From NCBI GenBank assembly GCA_964019055.1, contig OZ025206.1, positions 19,813,578 through 19,877,577 of the forward strand: a stretch of DNA of 64,000 bases, given 5' to 3'. Under the pieces are notes generated by a model. That model was given only the letters and a program-made list of their open reading frames with translations, did not search any database and was not told where the DNA came from. The stretch is from Anthopleura xanthogrammica (Eukaryota; Cnidaria; Anthozoa; Actiniaria; Actiniidae). This document shows positions 22,518 through 34,376 of the stretch, piece by piece. Positions within the stretch are counted from its first letter, which is position 1. Each line of letters opens with the position of its first letter. Position numbers and translations under genes: made by a program.

Positions 22518-23127
22518 CCCTCATGTACAAGGCTTTTACAAGCAGCTACAAAATTTGTCTTCTGATATTCTATATGAAAATCAAATGAAACCCAGGACTG
22601 TTAAAACATATTTCAAAAGCTTTATAGTTGAGCGGAAAAAAAAATGCAGTACGTTTCTTTCGTACTTTCTGGCGTGAATTGTACAGAAATCAGACTTCTG
22701 AACGCATAATTCAACCTCTGTCACACTATCACTAAGGATTGTGTTTTATGCATAATTTATCCGACAAGCTAAAAGCTTTCTATGTATTTTATGTTCATCA
22801 AACCACACTAAACCTTATAAGCTTCAAAAAGTGGCAAGAACAATGCTTTCTTAGTTTTCAGGGTAAATTGCATGGCAATCTGTGAAGTCTGTGAACAAAA
22901 TCGGCATTAATCACACGATCTTCGGGAAGTGTGATTTTCGTATATACCAACTACAAATTCAAGGGGTTGCTACGTAGTCACAATTAATTTACCCCAAGAA
23001 ATCTTTACTGTTTTTAAAATATCTATTCTTCCTTAACTTGCGGCATAAATTTCATTTCAATCAGAACACCGATAGTTAAATATATATATTTTTTCTTTTG
23101 AGGTTACTAATCAGCATATGTAAACAC

Positions 23128-23236
<109 letters not shown>

Positions 23237-23316
23237 ACTACTGCTGTAAAAAGATCAGTTTCGAGTGCAAAATGGAAAGGCTTATAATAGAGAACAAGAT
23301 ATGAATTTGGCTTAGC

Positions 23317-24065
23317 GAAAATCAATCAATCAATCAATCAATCAGTTTTTATTACCATATTAATTTAAATATTTACATAATTTATAAACTAATGAACATT
23401 AAAAAATGATAATTATTACTCAGAATAACTGAAAGTTAAACTAGCTGAGTAATATCTTGTAACTTAATTAAGAGAAGCGATTGGTTTGATGGTATGTAAT
23501 ACTTATAATTAACTAATTTAAGAAATAAGCAAAAATCACACAAAAAGACATTAAATTGGTTTAGAAAGTAGTAAATAAAGTTAAATACAAGAATAAATAG
23601 TAATGAAAAGAGAGAAAAAAGAAAAAGAAAAAAGAAAAAGCGCCCTATACCAGATGAACATTCAAAACTTTATGGGTATGAAGTTACTTGTTACTTGTAT
23701 ATGATTGAAGTAAATTTGTTCTTAGAGTATTTTTAAAAGATTTTAGAGGAAGTTTTTTTACTTTTTCCGATATGTTGTTCCATGAATTTACAGCTGAGAA
23801 GCGGATGTTAAATTTTCCATAGTTGGTCCTTACAGTATTAATGTAATAGGAAGTCTTACATGCTAGTCTAGTATTGTAATTATGCATAGATGATATTTTT
23901 TGAAAAACTCAACAAATGGTTTAGGAAGTAGCCTCTTATGAAATTGATACATAAAGAATGCGTTTTCATAATAAACTAGATCCATGAGCTTTAATATTCC
24001 AAGTTGTTTAAAAAGTGGTTCTGAGTGATTATCTGGTTTAGAAAAAGTATGTCAAAAGTATTGGG
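23317..24065 (-). mobile_element. LINE 3' end with (TGAT)n tail
   Basis: On the minus strand the frame 23887-23684 reads HNYNTRLACKTSYYINTVRT, NYGKFNIRFSAVNSWNNI and KSFKNTL, the C-terminus of a CR1/L2-like reverse transcriptase. About 300 nt further, after an AATAAAAAC, the element ends in ATTGATTGATT repeats (23322-23345). This is a 5'-truncated copy in good condition compared with the other LINE pieces here. Confidence 0.8.
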
Positions 24066-24070
24066 GGTTA

Positions 24071-24287
24071 CAGGGGCGTAGCCAGGATTTTGGAATAGCT
24101 TGGGGGGGGGGGGGGGGGGGGGGGAGGGACAAATCCCCAAACCAAAAAACAACGCCAACCACAAAAAAAAAACTAAAAAAAATAACACCCCAACCTCAAA
24201 AACACGGCTAACCAAAAAAAACACCTTAGAAGTCGGCCAGCCTACCAAAAAAAGGTCCGGCACGATTGAGGATTGGATACGCCCCTG
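24071..24287. mobile_element. CAGGGGCG-ended MITE with 5-bp target duplication
   Basis: The ends CAGGGGCGTAGCCAGGAT and ATTGGATACGCCCCTG are inverted copies, flanked by GGTTA on both sides (24066-24070 and 24288-24292). Inside is a G run and lysine/asparagine-rich low complexity. Related elements with the same ends and 5-bp duplications are at 45077, 52214 and 57622. I assign it to a hAT-like group with 5-bp duplications. Confidence 0.75.
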
Positions 24288-24292
24288 GGTTA

Positions 24293-27200
24293 TATTCTAA
24301 AAATATACAGTACACCGAAATTATTGGGAGGCCCGCCCAATCCCCCCCCCCCCCACCCTTCCCCCTGCTACGGCCCTGCCCCTATAATATTAGGATTCAC
24401 ACTAGCTGTAAGAAGATGTTAGATTCTTTGTTCTGAATTTAATTTATATTCGGATAGGTCCCAGATATGTGATACATGATAGATGGATTTGGTCTTTTGA
24501 CAGAAGTTAAGTATGTGAGATTATATTTGTGGTTCTTTATTTGCTTCAGGGCATTTCTTTGTAAAAACAATCGCCATTTTGATACTCTCGTGGTGGAAAC
24601 CGCTGCTTTACTGCAGGCTCAAACGACCGCTATTCCTAGCCTGGCCATGAAAATGTGCCAGTGCGTGTGATAGGCGTTGGGGTGGATATCTTGGAGGAGA
24701 GGTTAGGAGAAGATATTTATTAAAAGGATAATTAAATATTTAAGTATTCAAAGTAGTTCTGATTCATCCTTGCAGATGAAATGTAGATTTCTTTCTTTCT
24801 TTTAAGGGTTGAATTGCGCTTGGTAAACTAATTTTAGGACTAGGGTTTTTGATTGATTGATTGTAGATAACCAGGACCATACTTCTAGACATCAAGTTCT
24901 GAAGATTCGTATGGACTTACGGCTACGCTGGAGAGTTCGACCCCAACACTGCTATCCCAGGAGGAATTACAGACGGATCAGGAAGCTCTCGCGAAGCCTA
25001 AGGGAGAGATTAGTCTGCCCCTAGCTGTAAACCATAGATAATTAACCCCTTGCTATGACCAGTAAACCAGATATGTCGCTTGTATCAACGAGGACTAAGC
25101 TCCCATTGTCATTCCTTTCCATGTGGGATGCGTTTTGTAAAAAAAAAATTGAATTATATTTGAAAGCAAACTTGGAATCGTGTCTTATTATCCTTAATAT
25201 TTGTTATATAGGTTTGATACGACGTGCCTCTGATTGGTTCCAGAACTGTGCTTTATTTATCATAGAACACTTTTATTTCGCGCGCTGCGATTGTTCGAGC
25301 GACCAGTGATTATGCGACGATATTCACTGTTCGCGCGAAACTTCATATTCAAGTCTAAAATTATACTAAATGCTTATATTCATATACATGTCTTAGATAA
25401 GTTACTTTATTTCATATTTTCAAGTTTTTGATTTTTACATTAGTTACCTTTGTAAAGCACCGAGACTTTGTGGGGCCGCTATAACGCTGTTATGAAAAAT
25501 GGAAAACGCGCGTGCGTCATGTGTGAAGATTTATATATATAGTTTGTATAGTACGCGCTCGCTGATTGGTCGAGAACTGTACTTTATAAGTGAACGGAGC
25601 ACTGTTGCTGATGTCTCCGCACGCGCAGCAAACATTGAAAAGAATTTTAAGAAAAAAGCATTGAAAACTACGACATATCTAGATTTTTTCTTTCTATATA
25701 ATAAAAATAATAAAACTATAAAAAAAAAATCTGTTATTCGTTCAGTAATACAGCATGCGCACTTAGGAAACGTCTAAAGCACATAATTTTTCATGCTTAT
25801 GTCTTGCGTGCTGTTATAAGGCATTTTCAAAACATCAAATGGAAACAGAGAAAATAGAAAAGGAAATAAACAGGAATAGAGTGGCAGATCCAGGGGATGA
25901 AGTGCGCCATGCCCATTCCTTTTTTTAAAGTCCTAGATCCGCCATTGAAATGAATAAGTGTGGTTCAGAAGTGTGGCCAGAAAACTATTAGAGACATCTT
26001 AGGCCTCGTCGACAACCATACCTCCTGACATCGAGTGCTGAAGCTTCGTATGGACTTACGGCTACGCTGGAGATTTCTGCCCCAAGACCGCTATCCCGGG
26101 ACGATTTACAGACTGATCAGGAATCTCGTCAGAAGCCTAAGGGAGAGGTTAGTTGACCCTAGTAAGTTGTGCCTCTAATTGGTCCAGAACTGTGCTTTAT
26201 TAGTGAACGGAGCACGGTTGCTGATGTCATCCGCGCGCGTCGGAAACAAAAAAACATATTTTTGTATTCCTATATTCGCTTTGGAAGTGCCACTCAAAGT
26301 ACTCAAAACACTTGTCTTGTGCTGTACTGAACGGAGCACAAAGATGCATGCTTTATCTATCAAATATACACTGTGATGACATGAGGCATTTTTGAAAAAT
26401 TTTCATGGAAGTATAAAAAAATAGAAAAGGAAATAGAACAGGAATACAGTAGCGAATCTAGGGGGTATTGTGCGTCATGCAAGTCCCTTTTTAAAGTCCT
26501 AGATCAGGCATTGGAATAAATTAGGTAGCTCAAATGCTCGTCAAGGGTGCGCAGAAAAATCGACAAGAGGTTCAGTCCAAATGCAAAAACATTACGCACT
26601 GCAAATCAGATCGAAGTGATAATAAATACAAATATTCGATGCATTGAAAACATTACACTAGTAGAATCCCCTTGCATCTTCCGTGGTCTTATGCAGGGCG
26701 GGAATTTTTAGCTAAACCTGTTTTCATTAAACCCCAGAAACAACCCACCTGCTGGGCTAATAGAAATCACGCACGGCTAATTCAGTCAGGTTTAGCTTGT
26801 TAGGTCAGTTTTGTGGAGGGAGGAAAACTGGAGAACCTGGAAAATATGAAACCGTCGACTACAGGGAGAGAAATAGACTCAAACACTACTCACATGTGAT
26901 ACTGAGTCCAGGAATCAAACCCAAGACTCCAGAGGAGTGTTAACGCCATCCTTGATTCCCTCACACGTCAGGTTTAGAAAAATTGCAAAATTTAGAGGGG
27001 TATACATACTGACGTGCTGCGTGCACGACCGCTACGACCTGTGTAACAGTGCTATAGCTTTCCTTTTTTTCTTTACTCTTTCTCTTATTCTTCAACTATA
27101 ATACAGTCAGAATGAATGAATAAATAAATAAATAAATCACTTTTTTTATAGTGGGATTCAAATTCAGTAACTTAATACTGGTTTCCAATTTGACCCACTG

Positions 27201-27620
27201 TCACACACACTCATTACCACTACATTATATATTCTATGCATATAACTTACAACTCACATGTCAGTGATTTTTACGGAGGGAGGAAATCGTAATGTGATCC
27301 AGCCTCGATCGCCTCGATGTGTGTGTGCTTCAGTTCTCCAGACATTCTCACATGTTTTCGGGAATACATGCTTCTGAAATCTCAAGGAACAAGTTGTAAT
27401 ACGTCATAGTAACACTTTTTCTTGTATTCAGATTCATGTGAACAATTTTGCATACTACTGCTAGCTATATAACAACAGCTAGTTTTGGCCAGGAATTTAA
27501 TTGTATATACTCATTCAAACAATTAGAATAAATTGAAACCTTAATTAGCATGAGCGGCGTTTAGATTAGCTGAGAGAACTAGCTCATCACTGGAATACTT
27601 ACAGGGGCCGAGCCATTATA
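24293..27620. other. Gene-poor, with old repeats
   Basis: It holds two related blocks at about 25555-25945 and 26163-26515 (see separate entry), two copies of an ATGGACTTACGGCTACGCTGG sequence (24910 and 26048), and a diverged repeat at about 26800-26960 that resembles 51680-51830 (GGAGGGAGGAAAAC..GAGAACCTGG). No gene seen. Confidence 0.4.
25555..26515. repeat. Two related blocks with ATTGGTC..AACTGTGCTTTA starts
   Basis: Blocks at about 25555-25945 and 26163-26515 share the order: ATTGGTCGAGAACTG or ATTGGTCCAGAACTG, AGTGAACGGAGCACGGTTGC, then an A-rich part, then a GGCAGATCCAGG..CCTAGATC pair. A third start sits near 25232. Related ATTGGTCGAGAGC sequences occur near 33095 and 33395. Confidence 0.55.
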
Positions 27621-28073
27621 TAAGGACCTCCATACAAGCAGAGAGGGCAATCTTAGTACTAGGGTTACCCTCCAGTCAGGGTTAAATAGTTTACAATAGT
27701 TAACTGCATATAGTTAGAGTAACCCTAATGCAATTAGGGGCTGAAAGGTAGGTCTGGCTAGCAAGGTCAACAACCAAAATGGCAAATCACAAGATACAGT
27801 AAGCAAATTTACATGTTAATATTGCGATTCAGCAGTGACAATGGCTAAGTTATGTGTCATACAAGAAGTTTGAAAACCGTTATAAGATTGACCTGGGAAC
27901 TCCAGTTTCCTAGCCATGAGTTTATAAGAGAAAACATTACCCGGGAAAACCCTTTATACCGCTAGGATAACCCGTGTAAAACTTAGAGAAAACATGTAGA
28001 AACTAGGGTGACCTTATTACTAGGGAGATTCTGGTAGGGTTACCTTCCCTCTTTAATTGTAAATAGGTCCTTA
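27621..28073. mobile_element. Probable 453-bp MITE
   Basis: TAAGGACCTCCATACAAG..AGAGGG on the left mirrors CCCTCTTTAATTGTAAATAG followed by GTCCTTA on the right, an imperfect 27-bp inverted pair. GGGTTACCCTC and GGTTACCTTCCCTC continue the symmetry inside. There is no coding capacity. Confidence 0.5.
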
Positions 28074-28518
28074 ATGTTAATTTTTCTGCACACTGAAATC
28101 GCTAGACGCTAGAGTTTTGCTGCAGTGCCAGTGTGAGAAGAATTTGGAGTGCATATCAGCCGTTTCTCGCTAAAACAGCGGCAATATTGTCTTACAACAA
28201 CAACAACAACAACAACAAATGCTGCAGAAAAATGCAAATGTTTAATTTTTTCTCAGCATCAGTTTGAAAAGTGCGCGCGTCCACCACTGGGTATCATAAA
28301 CATTGTCACTTTGTTTTGACCAGAAGACGTGGAACTGAGGCCGTACAGGGTACATAAGCAGAAATCCTGTACTCCGCCGGAAAACCAATAAGTTTACAGT
28401 TAGTGCGCATGCTCATTTAGGACCTGCCGATCAATCAAAAAGTGTTTATAGATACTGCTGGCCAATCCTTCATTATCCTAAACGGACCAGTTATTCAGTT
28501 TTTTTATATTGGACTTAT

Positions 28519-28524
28519 TTTATT
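28519..28524 (-). promoter_or_regulatory. AATAAA poly(A) signal of esterase C
   Basis: AATAAA on the gene strand, about 172 nt past the stop codon. Confidence 0.4.
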
Positions 28525-28695
28525 ACGATACAATTGGTTACCTTGAACAGTTCAAGCTCTTTTCGCATCTCAGACTGGATCGGAGCCGGGTGAGAGCTTT
28601 GGCATGCAGGCAATCACGTGCCCTTTGCTGTATCTCTAGCTGTCAGTCTGCAAGCTAGGGAGCGAAACCCAGTGTTCATGTATACGAGCATCAAA

Positions 28696-30504
28696 TTAAA
28701 ATAAGCCAAACGGTTGAGCAGCAAAGGACATGAGAAGAATAAGTACAATGGAACAGGATGGAAGGTATTTTCGGCCCCCAGATGTTGTAGCATCCATTGT
28801 AGGTGGCATCGAGCAAGATGCTTTTTTCATCTTTGGTACATAATGATTCCAAAATGCCATTCTATTGGGATGGTACTTATAGGCTATTTCTGGTTGGGAT
28901 GTAACATCCAAGTAAGCACCATTGTCTTGGGTATATGCTGTCCATTGAAGTCCACCTGATATTGAGTCTGGGGTGCCGTATTTTGCAAAGTTGGCATATC
29001 TACTCATTATGAAGTGGCTTACATTGCGATCTTTATCATCGAACATGTTATAAGACAAGTTGGTAAAGGGACCTCCGAAGCTATAGTCCACATTTATACC
29101 GTGACGTATCCACGGTGTTTTTCGAGGACGCGAGCTGGACAAGTACTGGTAGTGAAACAAGTAGGTTTTCGAGAGTTTGGCGTGAAAGTCGGCTGCTTTG
29201 AACGACGGTGCAATTATATAATAATCGGTCAACATTTTCACCAGCCCCTTCATCAGAGACGCGGCATTACCAATGTTATACCATGGATAGTACTGGAACT
29301 CGAGCGCGTCTGCCATTCGTTGAGCTACCATTGGACCTTGGATGCCAATCAGTTCTTGTAAAGACCTTTCTATTCCCGCTCGGAAGGTGTTATCATTCAG
29401 TGGTTCCACTAAATTAAGAGCTTGAATGTTGTGTGATCCTTCATGTTTAGTGAAGCCGATAATGACAGGCACATTATGGAAGAGCTTTTTCTTCCTGAGA
29501 TTTTCAGGTGTATCGGTGAGAAAATAGTTATCCACAACAGGTGCCGGGAATTGCTCATAGTAATATGAGATATCACTGGCATCCTTATACCGAAGACATT
29601 CTATCAATTTTGTGCTGTTTTCCGTATTGCTGCATAATAGTTTACGGCCAACATTCTTTGTCTTTTCAGTAGCTTCTTCCAGTGACAAAAGGGCAAATGG
29701 GGACAACTCGACTCCACTCTCCATAATTGCTCCCTGAAAAAGTCCTTTAGTGATTGGTGACATCAAATGCAGGCCCACACTTGCACCGCCAGCACTATTC
29801 CCAGCTATAGTGATCCTTTTTCGGTCTCCGCCAAATTGAGCGATATTTTCATTGACCCATTTCAGCGCTTCCACTTGATCTAAAAGCCCATAATTTCCAG
29901 GTGCCGCTGCGTCCCCAGTAGTAATGAACCCGAAGGGACCTAATCGGTATTGAATGGTTACCAGTATGATACCATACGAAGGTAAAACATCGCCAATAGT
30001 TTTATCTCGGGCTGGAGTGCCCAACAGAAAGCTTCCTCCATGGATGTAAAATAAAACCGGGTACAACGATGAATTCGGCTTGTGAGAGTGCCTGGTTGCC
30101 GGTGTATAAATGTTCAAAGTCAAGCAATCCTCGTTGGCATTTTTGTAGGTAAAACCAGGCCAAACCGACCTGATGGACTTCATCAACCAGTCTAAATAAG
30201 CTTTACTGTGTGGGCAGATGTTTCCAAATTGTCGGGCGTTAAATAATTTAGGCTTCCAGCCTTTATGTGGTTGAGGAGGTTGAAATCGTAGTTCCTTTAC
30301 AGGCGCTTGTGCGTACGGGATTCCGAGGAACTTGTGGATTCGTTTGATAGGTCCTTGTGCTAAGGGAACACTTTGACTCTCTCCTAGAATCTGTCCATAT
30401 TTTGTGCTCACAACGATACCGTCGTACGATTGAGACGACAACACGTGCAAACAAATTATGAGCAAAATCTCGAGCAAAATTCGAACCAGCCAAGCGATAT
30501 CCAT
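28696..30504 (-). CDS. Type-B carboxylesterase, probable GPI-anchored (esterase C)
   Basis: Intronless, 602 residues. Residues 1-26 form a signal peptide (LLEILLIICLHVLSS). HGGS is at about 155, the nucleophile Ser237 lies in AGNSAGG (Asn rather than the usual Glu before Ser), Glu355 in FTKHEGS and His468 in WIRHGINVDYSFG, so the triad looks complete. The C-terminus has TSGG followed by a hydrophobic tail (SCSIVLILLMSFAAQPFGLF), a likely GPI signal. It is much more diverged from A and B than they are from each other and lacks their upstream blocks, so it is an older paralogue. It probably acts on carboxylic esters outside the cell; the substrate is unknown. Confidence 0.93.
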   Translation of the reverse strand: MDIAWLVRILLEILLIICLHVLSSQSYDGIVVSTKYGQILGESQSVPLAQGPIKRIHKFLGIPYAQAPVKELRFQPPQPHKGWKPKLFNARQFGNICPHSKAYLDWLMKSIRSVWPGFTYKNANEDCLTLNIYTPATRHSHKPNSSLYPVLFYIHGGSFLLGTPARDKTIGDVLPSYGIILVTIQYRLGPFGFITTGDAAAPGNYGLLDQVEALKWVNENIAQFGGDRKRITIAGNSAGGASVGLHLMSPITKGLFQGAIMESGVELSPFALLSLEEATEKTKNVGRKLLCSNTENSTKLIECLRYKDASDISYYYEQFPAPVVDNYFLTDTPENLRKKKLFHNVPVIIGFTKHEGSHNIQALNLVEPLNDNTFRAGIERSLQELIGIQGPMVAQRMADALEFQYYPWYNIGNAASLMKGLVKMLTDYYIIAPSFKAADFHAKLSKTYLFHYQYLSSSRPRKTPWIRHGINVDYSFGGPFTNLSYNMFDDKDRNVSHFIMSRYANFAKYGTPDSISGGLQWTAYTQDNGAYLDVTSQPEIAYKYHPNRMAFWNHYVPKMKKASCSMPPTMDATTSGGRKYLPSCSIVLILLMSFAAQPFGLF

Positions 30505-32870
30505 TCTGGAGACTCACAATTTATAAAGAAGGTTCGACGATGAATTGAATAAACAGACTTAGTCGTGGCTTGTTGGCCTGAAGTGAAGGCAATACTGGCT
30601 CGGGTTTGGCAGAACGTCTTGGCTTGTTTTAAGGAAGTGTCGAATGAATGTACCTTCAGATACGCTGTATTACGTATATTAATTGAGGTTAAGCCAATGT
30701 TAAAATACATCATCGCATGCGGTTGAACCACACATTAAAACCCAAGCCGTCCAGCCCTTGACTTTTTTATTGAATAACCATCTTATTGACATGACTGCCA
30801 ACCACTAACAATTCGTCAATAAAGCGCCACCGAAAACCGAGATTGCAAGAGAAGATTATAATCCACTTTGGAAATCTAAGAATTACGAACAAATTCAAGG
30901 GGTCGTAACCCACGATCAATAAATATAGTTTAAAACACTGGTAAAATAGTTCAGAAATTCAGAGAATTTAGAAGCACTAACTCATGCACGTAATGCAAAT
31001 AAGGTTTCCTTCCATGATGGAGAGATATTTGACATAGTTGTCTTTAACACATCAGTGCTTTCTCAGTCAAGGCTAAATTGCGCGCTCGACTAAACAAATA
31101 GTCATCAAAATAATCCAAATAAGAGATTATTTGAAAATTATAAAGCAATTTCAGTAAGTAGTTTCTGGATTGTCATGTGAAGACACGAAAAAGGGCACTC
31201 GATTTGTATCAATATCTAATGCCACGATGGAGCCAATACAACAAGAGAATGCTCAGGTGTTCAAATAGGGTTTTTTCAGAAAGCCTGAGATCAATTTACC
31301 GTGTTTCTATTCTGTTCAAATAGGATGATTAACTTGTTTAGAATGTGTTTGTCTGGCGAGGTGTGTTAGAACAGGTGATGAAATCATTCCAAGGAAAGTC
31401 GCTTAGGAAGTCTTTTGAATAGCCAAGATATATGTATCGAGTCCAGCATCAATACCCAAACATCAACCCAAGTGGCTGATAACAAGCTACTTATATACCT
31501 TTTCAAACACAAAACCACACGAACAAAAGAGCAGAAATAGCCAGGTCTCTAAATAACTCAACTTCCATTGTTTCATTTTCAATTTATAAAAAAAAATATT
31601 TTAGAAAAAAAAAATGCCTTCAAGTCACAGCTTGGTCAGACAAGCCAATATTGAACAGGGAAAAAATTAATGCTGGAAACTGAGAAGATTATGAAAATAA
31701 AAGCATCATATGAATTAAAACTAAGTAGAACTATGCTCAATTTGTTCAAAATAATAGCTTTACTTAAAATATAAGTGGCAGATAATGTTAGGGAGATTGG
31801 CAAAGCCGTCAGAACAACCCTGCTCTTGAGAGAGTTGCATTAGATAGCATCTATACGAGGATTGCTCGTTTTTGTTTTCGAATCCTAAACAACAGAAGCG
31901 TTCGTCATGCAAACCGATGAAATCCAAAAAATATCACAGTAGAATAAAGCCGACAGAGTGTATTGTCTGAGATCCAAGCTGGAGTGAATGAATACAAATT
32001 TCCTGTGCTTATATTTGTTTGCCTTTTGGCTTCCAATTCAGAGCCCCTGGGCTGCTTTTTTCCAGTTGGCTCGTTTAAAAGCACTTAAAACTTGCAAATC
32101 AGAACTCTGCATCACAACTTAGTGTTTTAGATATAGTCTTTCTGATCTGTTTGTGGTTTTGTAGAGTCGCTTTAGGTACTAATTGTGTTTTCCTTGAACG
32201 CATCAGTTAATTATGAACACATTTTTTTTAGAAAAATAAAACTTTTTTTCAAATTCAATTTTTCGACGACTGTCTTTCTTGAATCATGTTTGCTGTTTGA
32301 TAACAGGAACACAATCAAGGTATGATTAATTTACCGTTTCTTAGCTCAATGACGGTTTTTGTTCTTAATTTTGATTCTCACTGGGGGAGTTAAGTCTATT
32401 GGGTTTTATTTAATATAATTTCACTCCGCGTCCGGTTGCAACTAAAATCCCTGAAAATCCAGGATCCTATGATAGCGACGAAATTCTTGTTAGTTGAGTG
32501 AAATGGTGACAGATAAGCAATATGCTTTTGGCGAAAAAAAAGCTAGCATAAACCGCAGTTACTGAGATGGTAGACCTGCGATAAGCGAAGACTAGCCAAA
32601 CACACGAACAGGCGTGTCCTTATCAGATAATAAACAGCCTAGAAAATTCTAATTGTGGTGATTACTTGAGCTTTATCAGTCAATGACATGAGAGACTAGC
32701 GAGCTAAATGCTCTTAACACATGGTGTCCGTGTGTACGCCCGCCATATGAACTCGATCTTGCATGTCAACACGAATAACTAATCAAAGCTGGCGATTGCT
32801 TTTTCTGCTCTGTGATTATTTTGGTTTCGCAAGAGAGAGCAACCCTTCGTTTTGTCTAGTTGCGAAAGAA
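30505..32870. other. Intergenic, no recognised feature
   Basis: No coding signal, RNA gene or obvious repeat noted upstream of esterase C. A TATAAA on the minus strand at 30520-30525 is only about 16 nt from the ATG and so is too close to be its TATA box. Confidence 0.4.
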
Positions 32871-32918
32871 AGGGGGAGGGGAGGGGAAGGGAGGGGAGGG
32901 GAAGGGAGGGGAGGGAGA
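32871..32918. repeat. GGGGA-type G-rich run, quadruplex-capable
   Basis: The plus strand carries repeated GGGG or GGG blocks separated by one or two A (AGGGGAGGGGAAGGGAGGGG), enough runs for an intramolecular G-quadruplex. No gene lies next to it. Confidence 0.8.
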
Positions 32919-33059
32919 GTCTTGAAGTATCAGATATAAAATTGTTTGCATATATTGCCTTGCAAGTGATAAAATTAACTTTGATGCATTTAAAAATACT
33001 ACAGTTTTCATAGTATTTTTTTAATTCATTTTTATTAATTATATTTGTTATTTATCATA

Positions 33060-34376
33060 ATAATTGTATTTAAAAAATACTTAAGATAGTACGCGCGCTC
33101 TCATTGGTCGAGAGCTGTGTTTTCATCACGCTATGAAGACACGGAAATGACGTAACAAGCATTTTTTAAGTATTTTTTAAAAGAAATAAAACATTTTCTC
33201 CGATGCCTTTATAGCCTGGTGAAAACCTCGGCTACGCGTTTGGGAGAATTCGAGAGCAGATCAGTGAAAACCCGAGACGAAGTCGAAAAAAATGTTTTAT
33301 TTCTTAAATAGTCTAGTTTGTATTATTGTTACATGTAAATATGACGTAAATTACTAATAATTATCATATTACCTAAGAAATTTCTGCAATCTGATTGGTT
33401 GAGAGGAGTGTGATTTCATCATAATAGTGTGATTTCAAGCTCTTGGGAGCGTGATATCAAAATTGCCATGGCAACCGCCAAAACATCGTGGAAATATTTC
33501 CCTAAATGAGCTGATTATTTGAGTCGTCTACAACCAAAAACATAAACGTAAAAACACGAACACTAAAATGACAAGAGTATTTGGAAGGTAGAACGTTTCA
33601 AGAGTTGGATTTTATCAATGGAATCGCGAAAAGAAATTTTTTTTTTCTGCTAGAAACTTGAAAATCGTTGGGAGATTTCTTCGGCGAAACAAGAAAAACC
33701 GTGAAGTAAAAACTCACAAAAACATGCTTCTGTTGATGTTCTTCTGATAAAGATAAGCATATCAGATGGCAGTTTATTCCTGGAAGAAATTGTTTATGAA
33801 ATTCAAGATCACATAGCTCAACAACGACGTCTGTTTGAAATGCGTGAAAAAGAGACTTTGAAAACTCAATCTTTACAACAACGAGTCTCAAGTCAAAAGA
33901 ACAGCCTTAGCTTTAGTTTTGGAAAAAGGCTTTAAGTCGTACTTTTTTGGCTTTTATTGTTTTTTACTTTTTAATTAAATCTTGCGCTGGGTGATGAAGC
34001 GGCCGCTCAAACGGTGAACAAAACAAATTGTTATATAACAAGTGCCAAAGTCCATTTTTCTCGTACTCTGATTGGGCGAGAGGGTATCACGTGAATGTGA
34101 ACAACTTTCGATGTTTCCTCGGCAACGACCCTCAGCGGGCAATAATATGTTATCTACCGGGAAATAACAAAACCGGAAGTGATTTCACCAGAAACGTAAG
34201 AGTTTTTTACTCAAAACTTTAGTCGTTTTACTTGTGCAACTGTTGCTTCAATTTGGTGACACAATTCTGTCAAACAAGAACATAGGTAATAGAGGGGACT
34301 CTCCCTGTATTAACTCTGACTAGAAAATATCAAATTTTTAATGATCAAAGTATAACCTCTCTCAAAGTACAAGGCT
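33060..34376. other. Old repeat remnants, no gene
   Basis: Segments starting CTCTCATTGGTCGAGAGC (near 33099), CTGATTGGTTGAGAGG (near 33392) and CTCTGATTGGGCGAGAGG (near 34066) look like ends of one diverged repeat group. No supported coding region. Confidence 0.35.

Noticed and set aside
30520..30525. TATA box of esterase C
   Set aside because: It lies only about 16 nt from the start codon, too close for a TATA-directed start upstream of the ATG.
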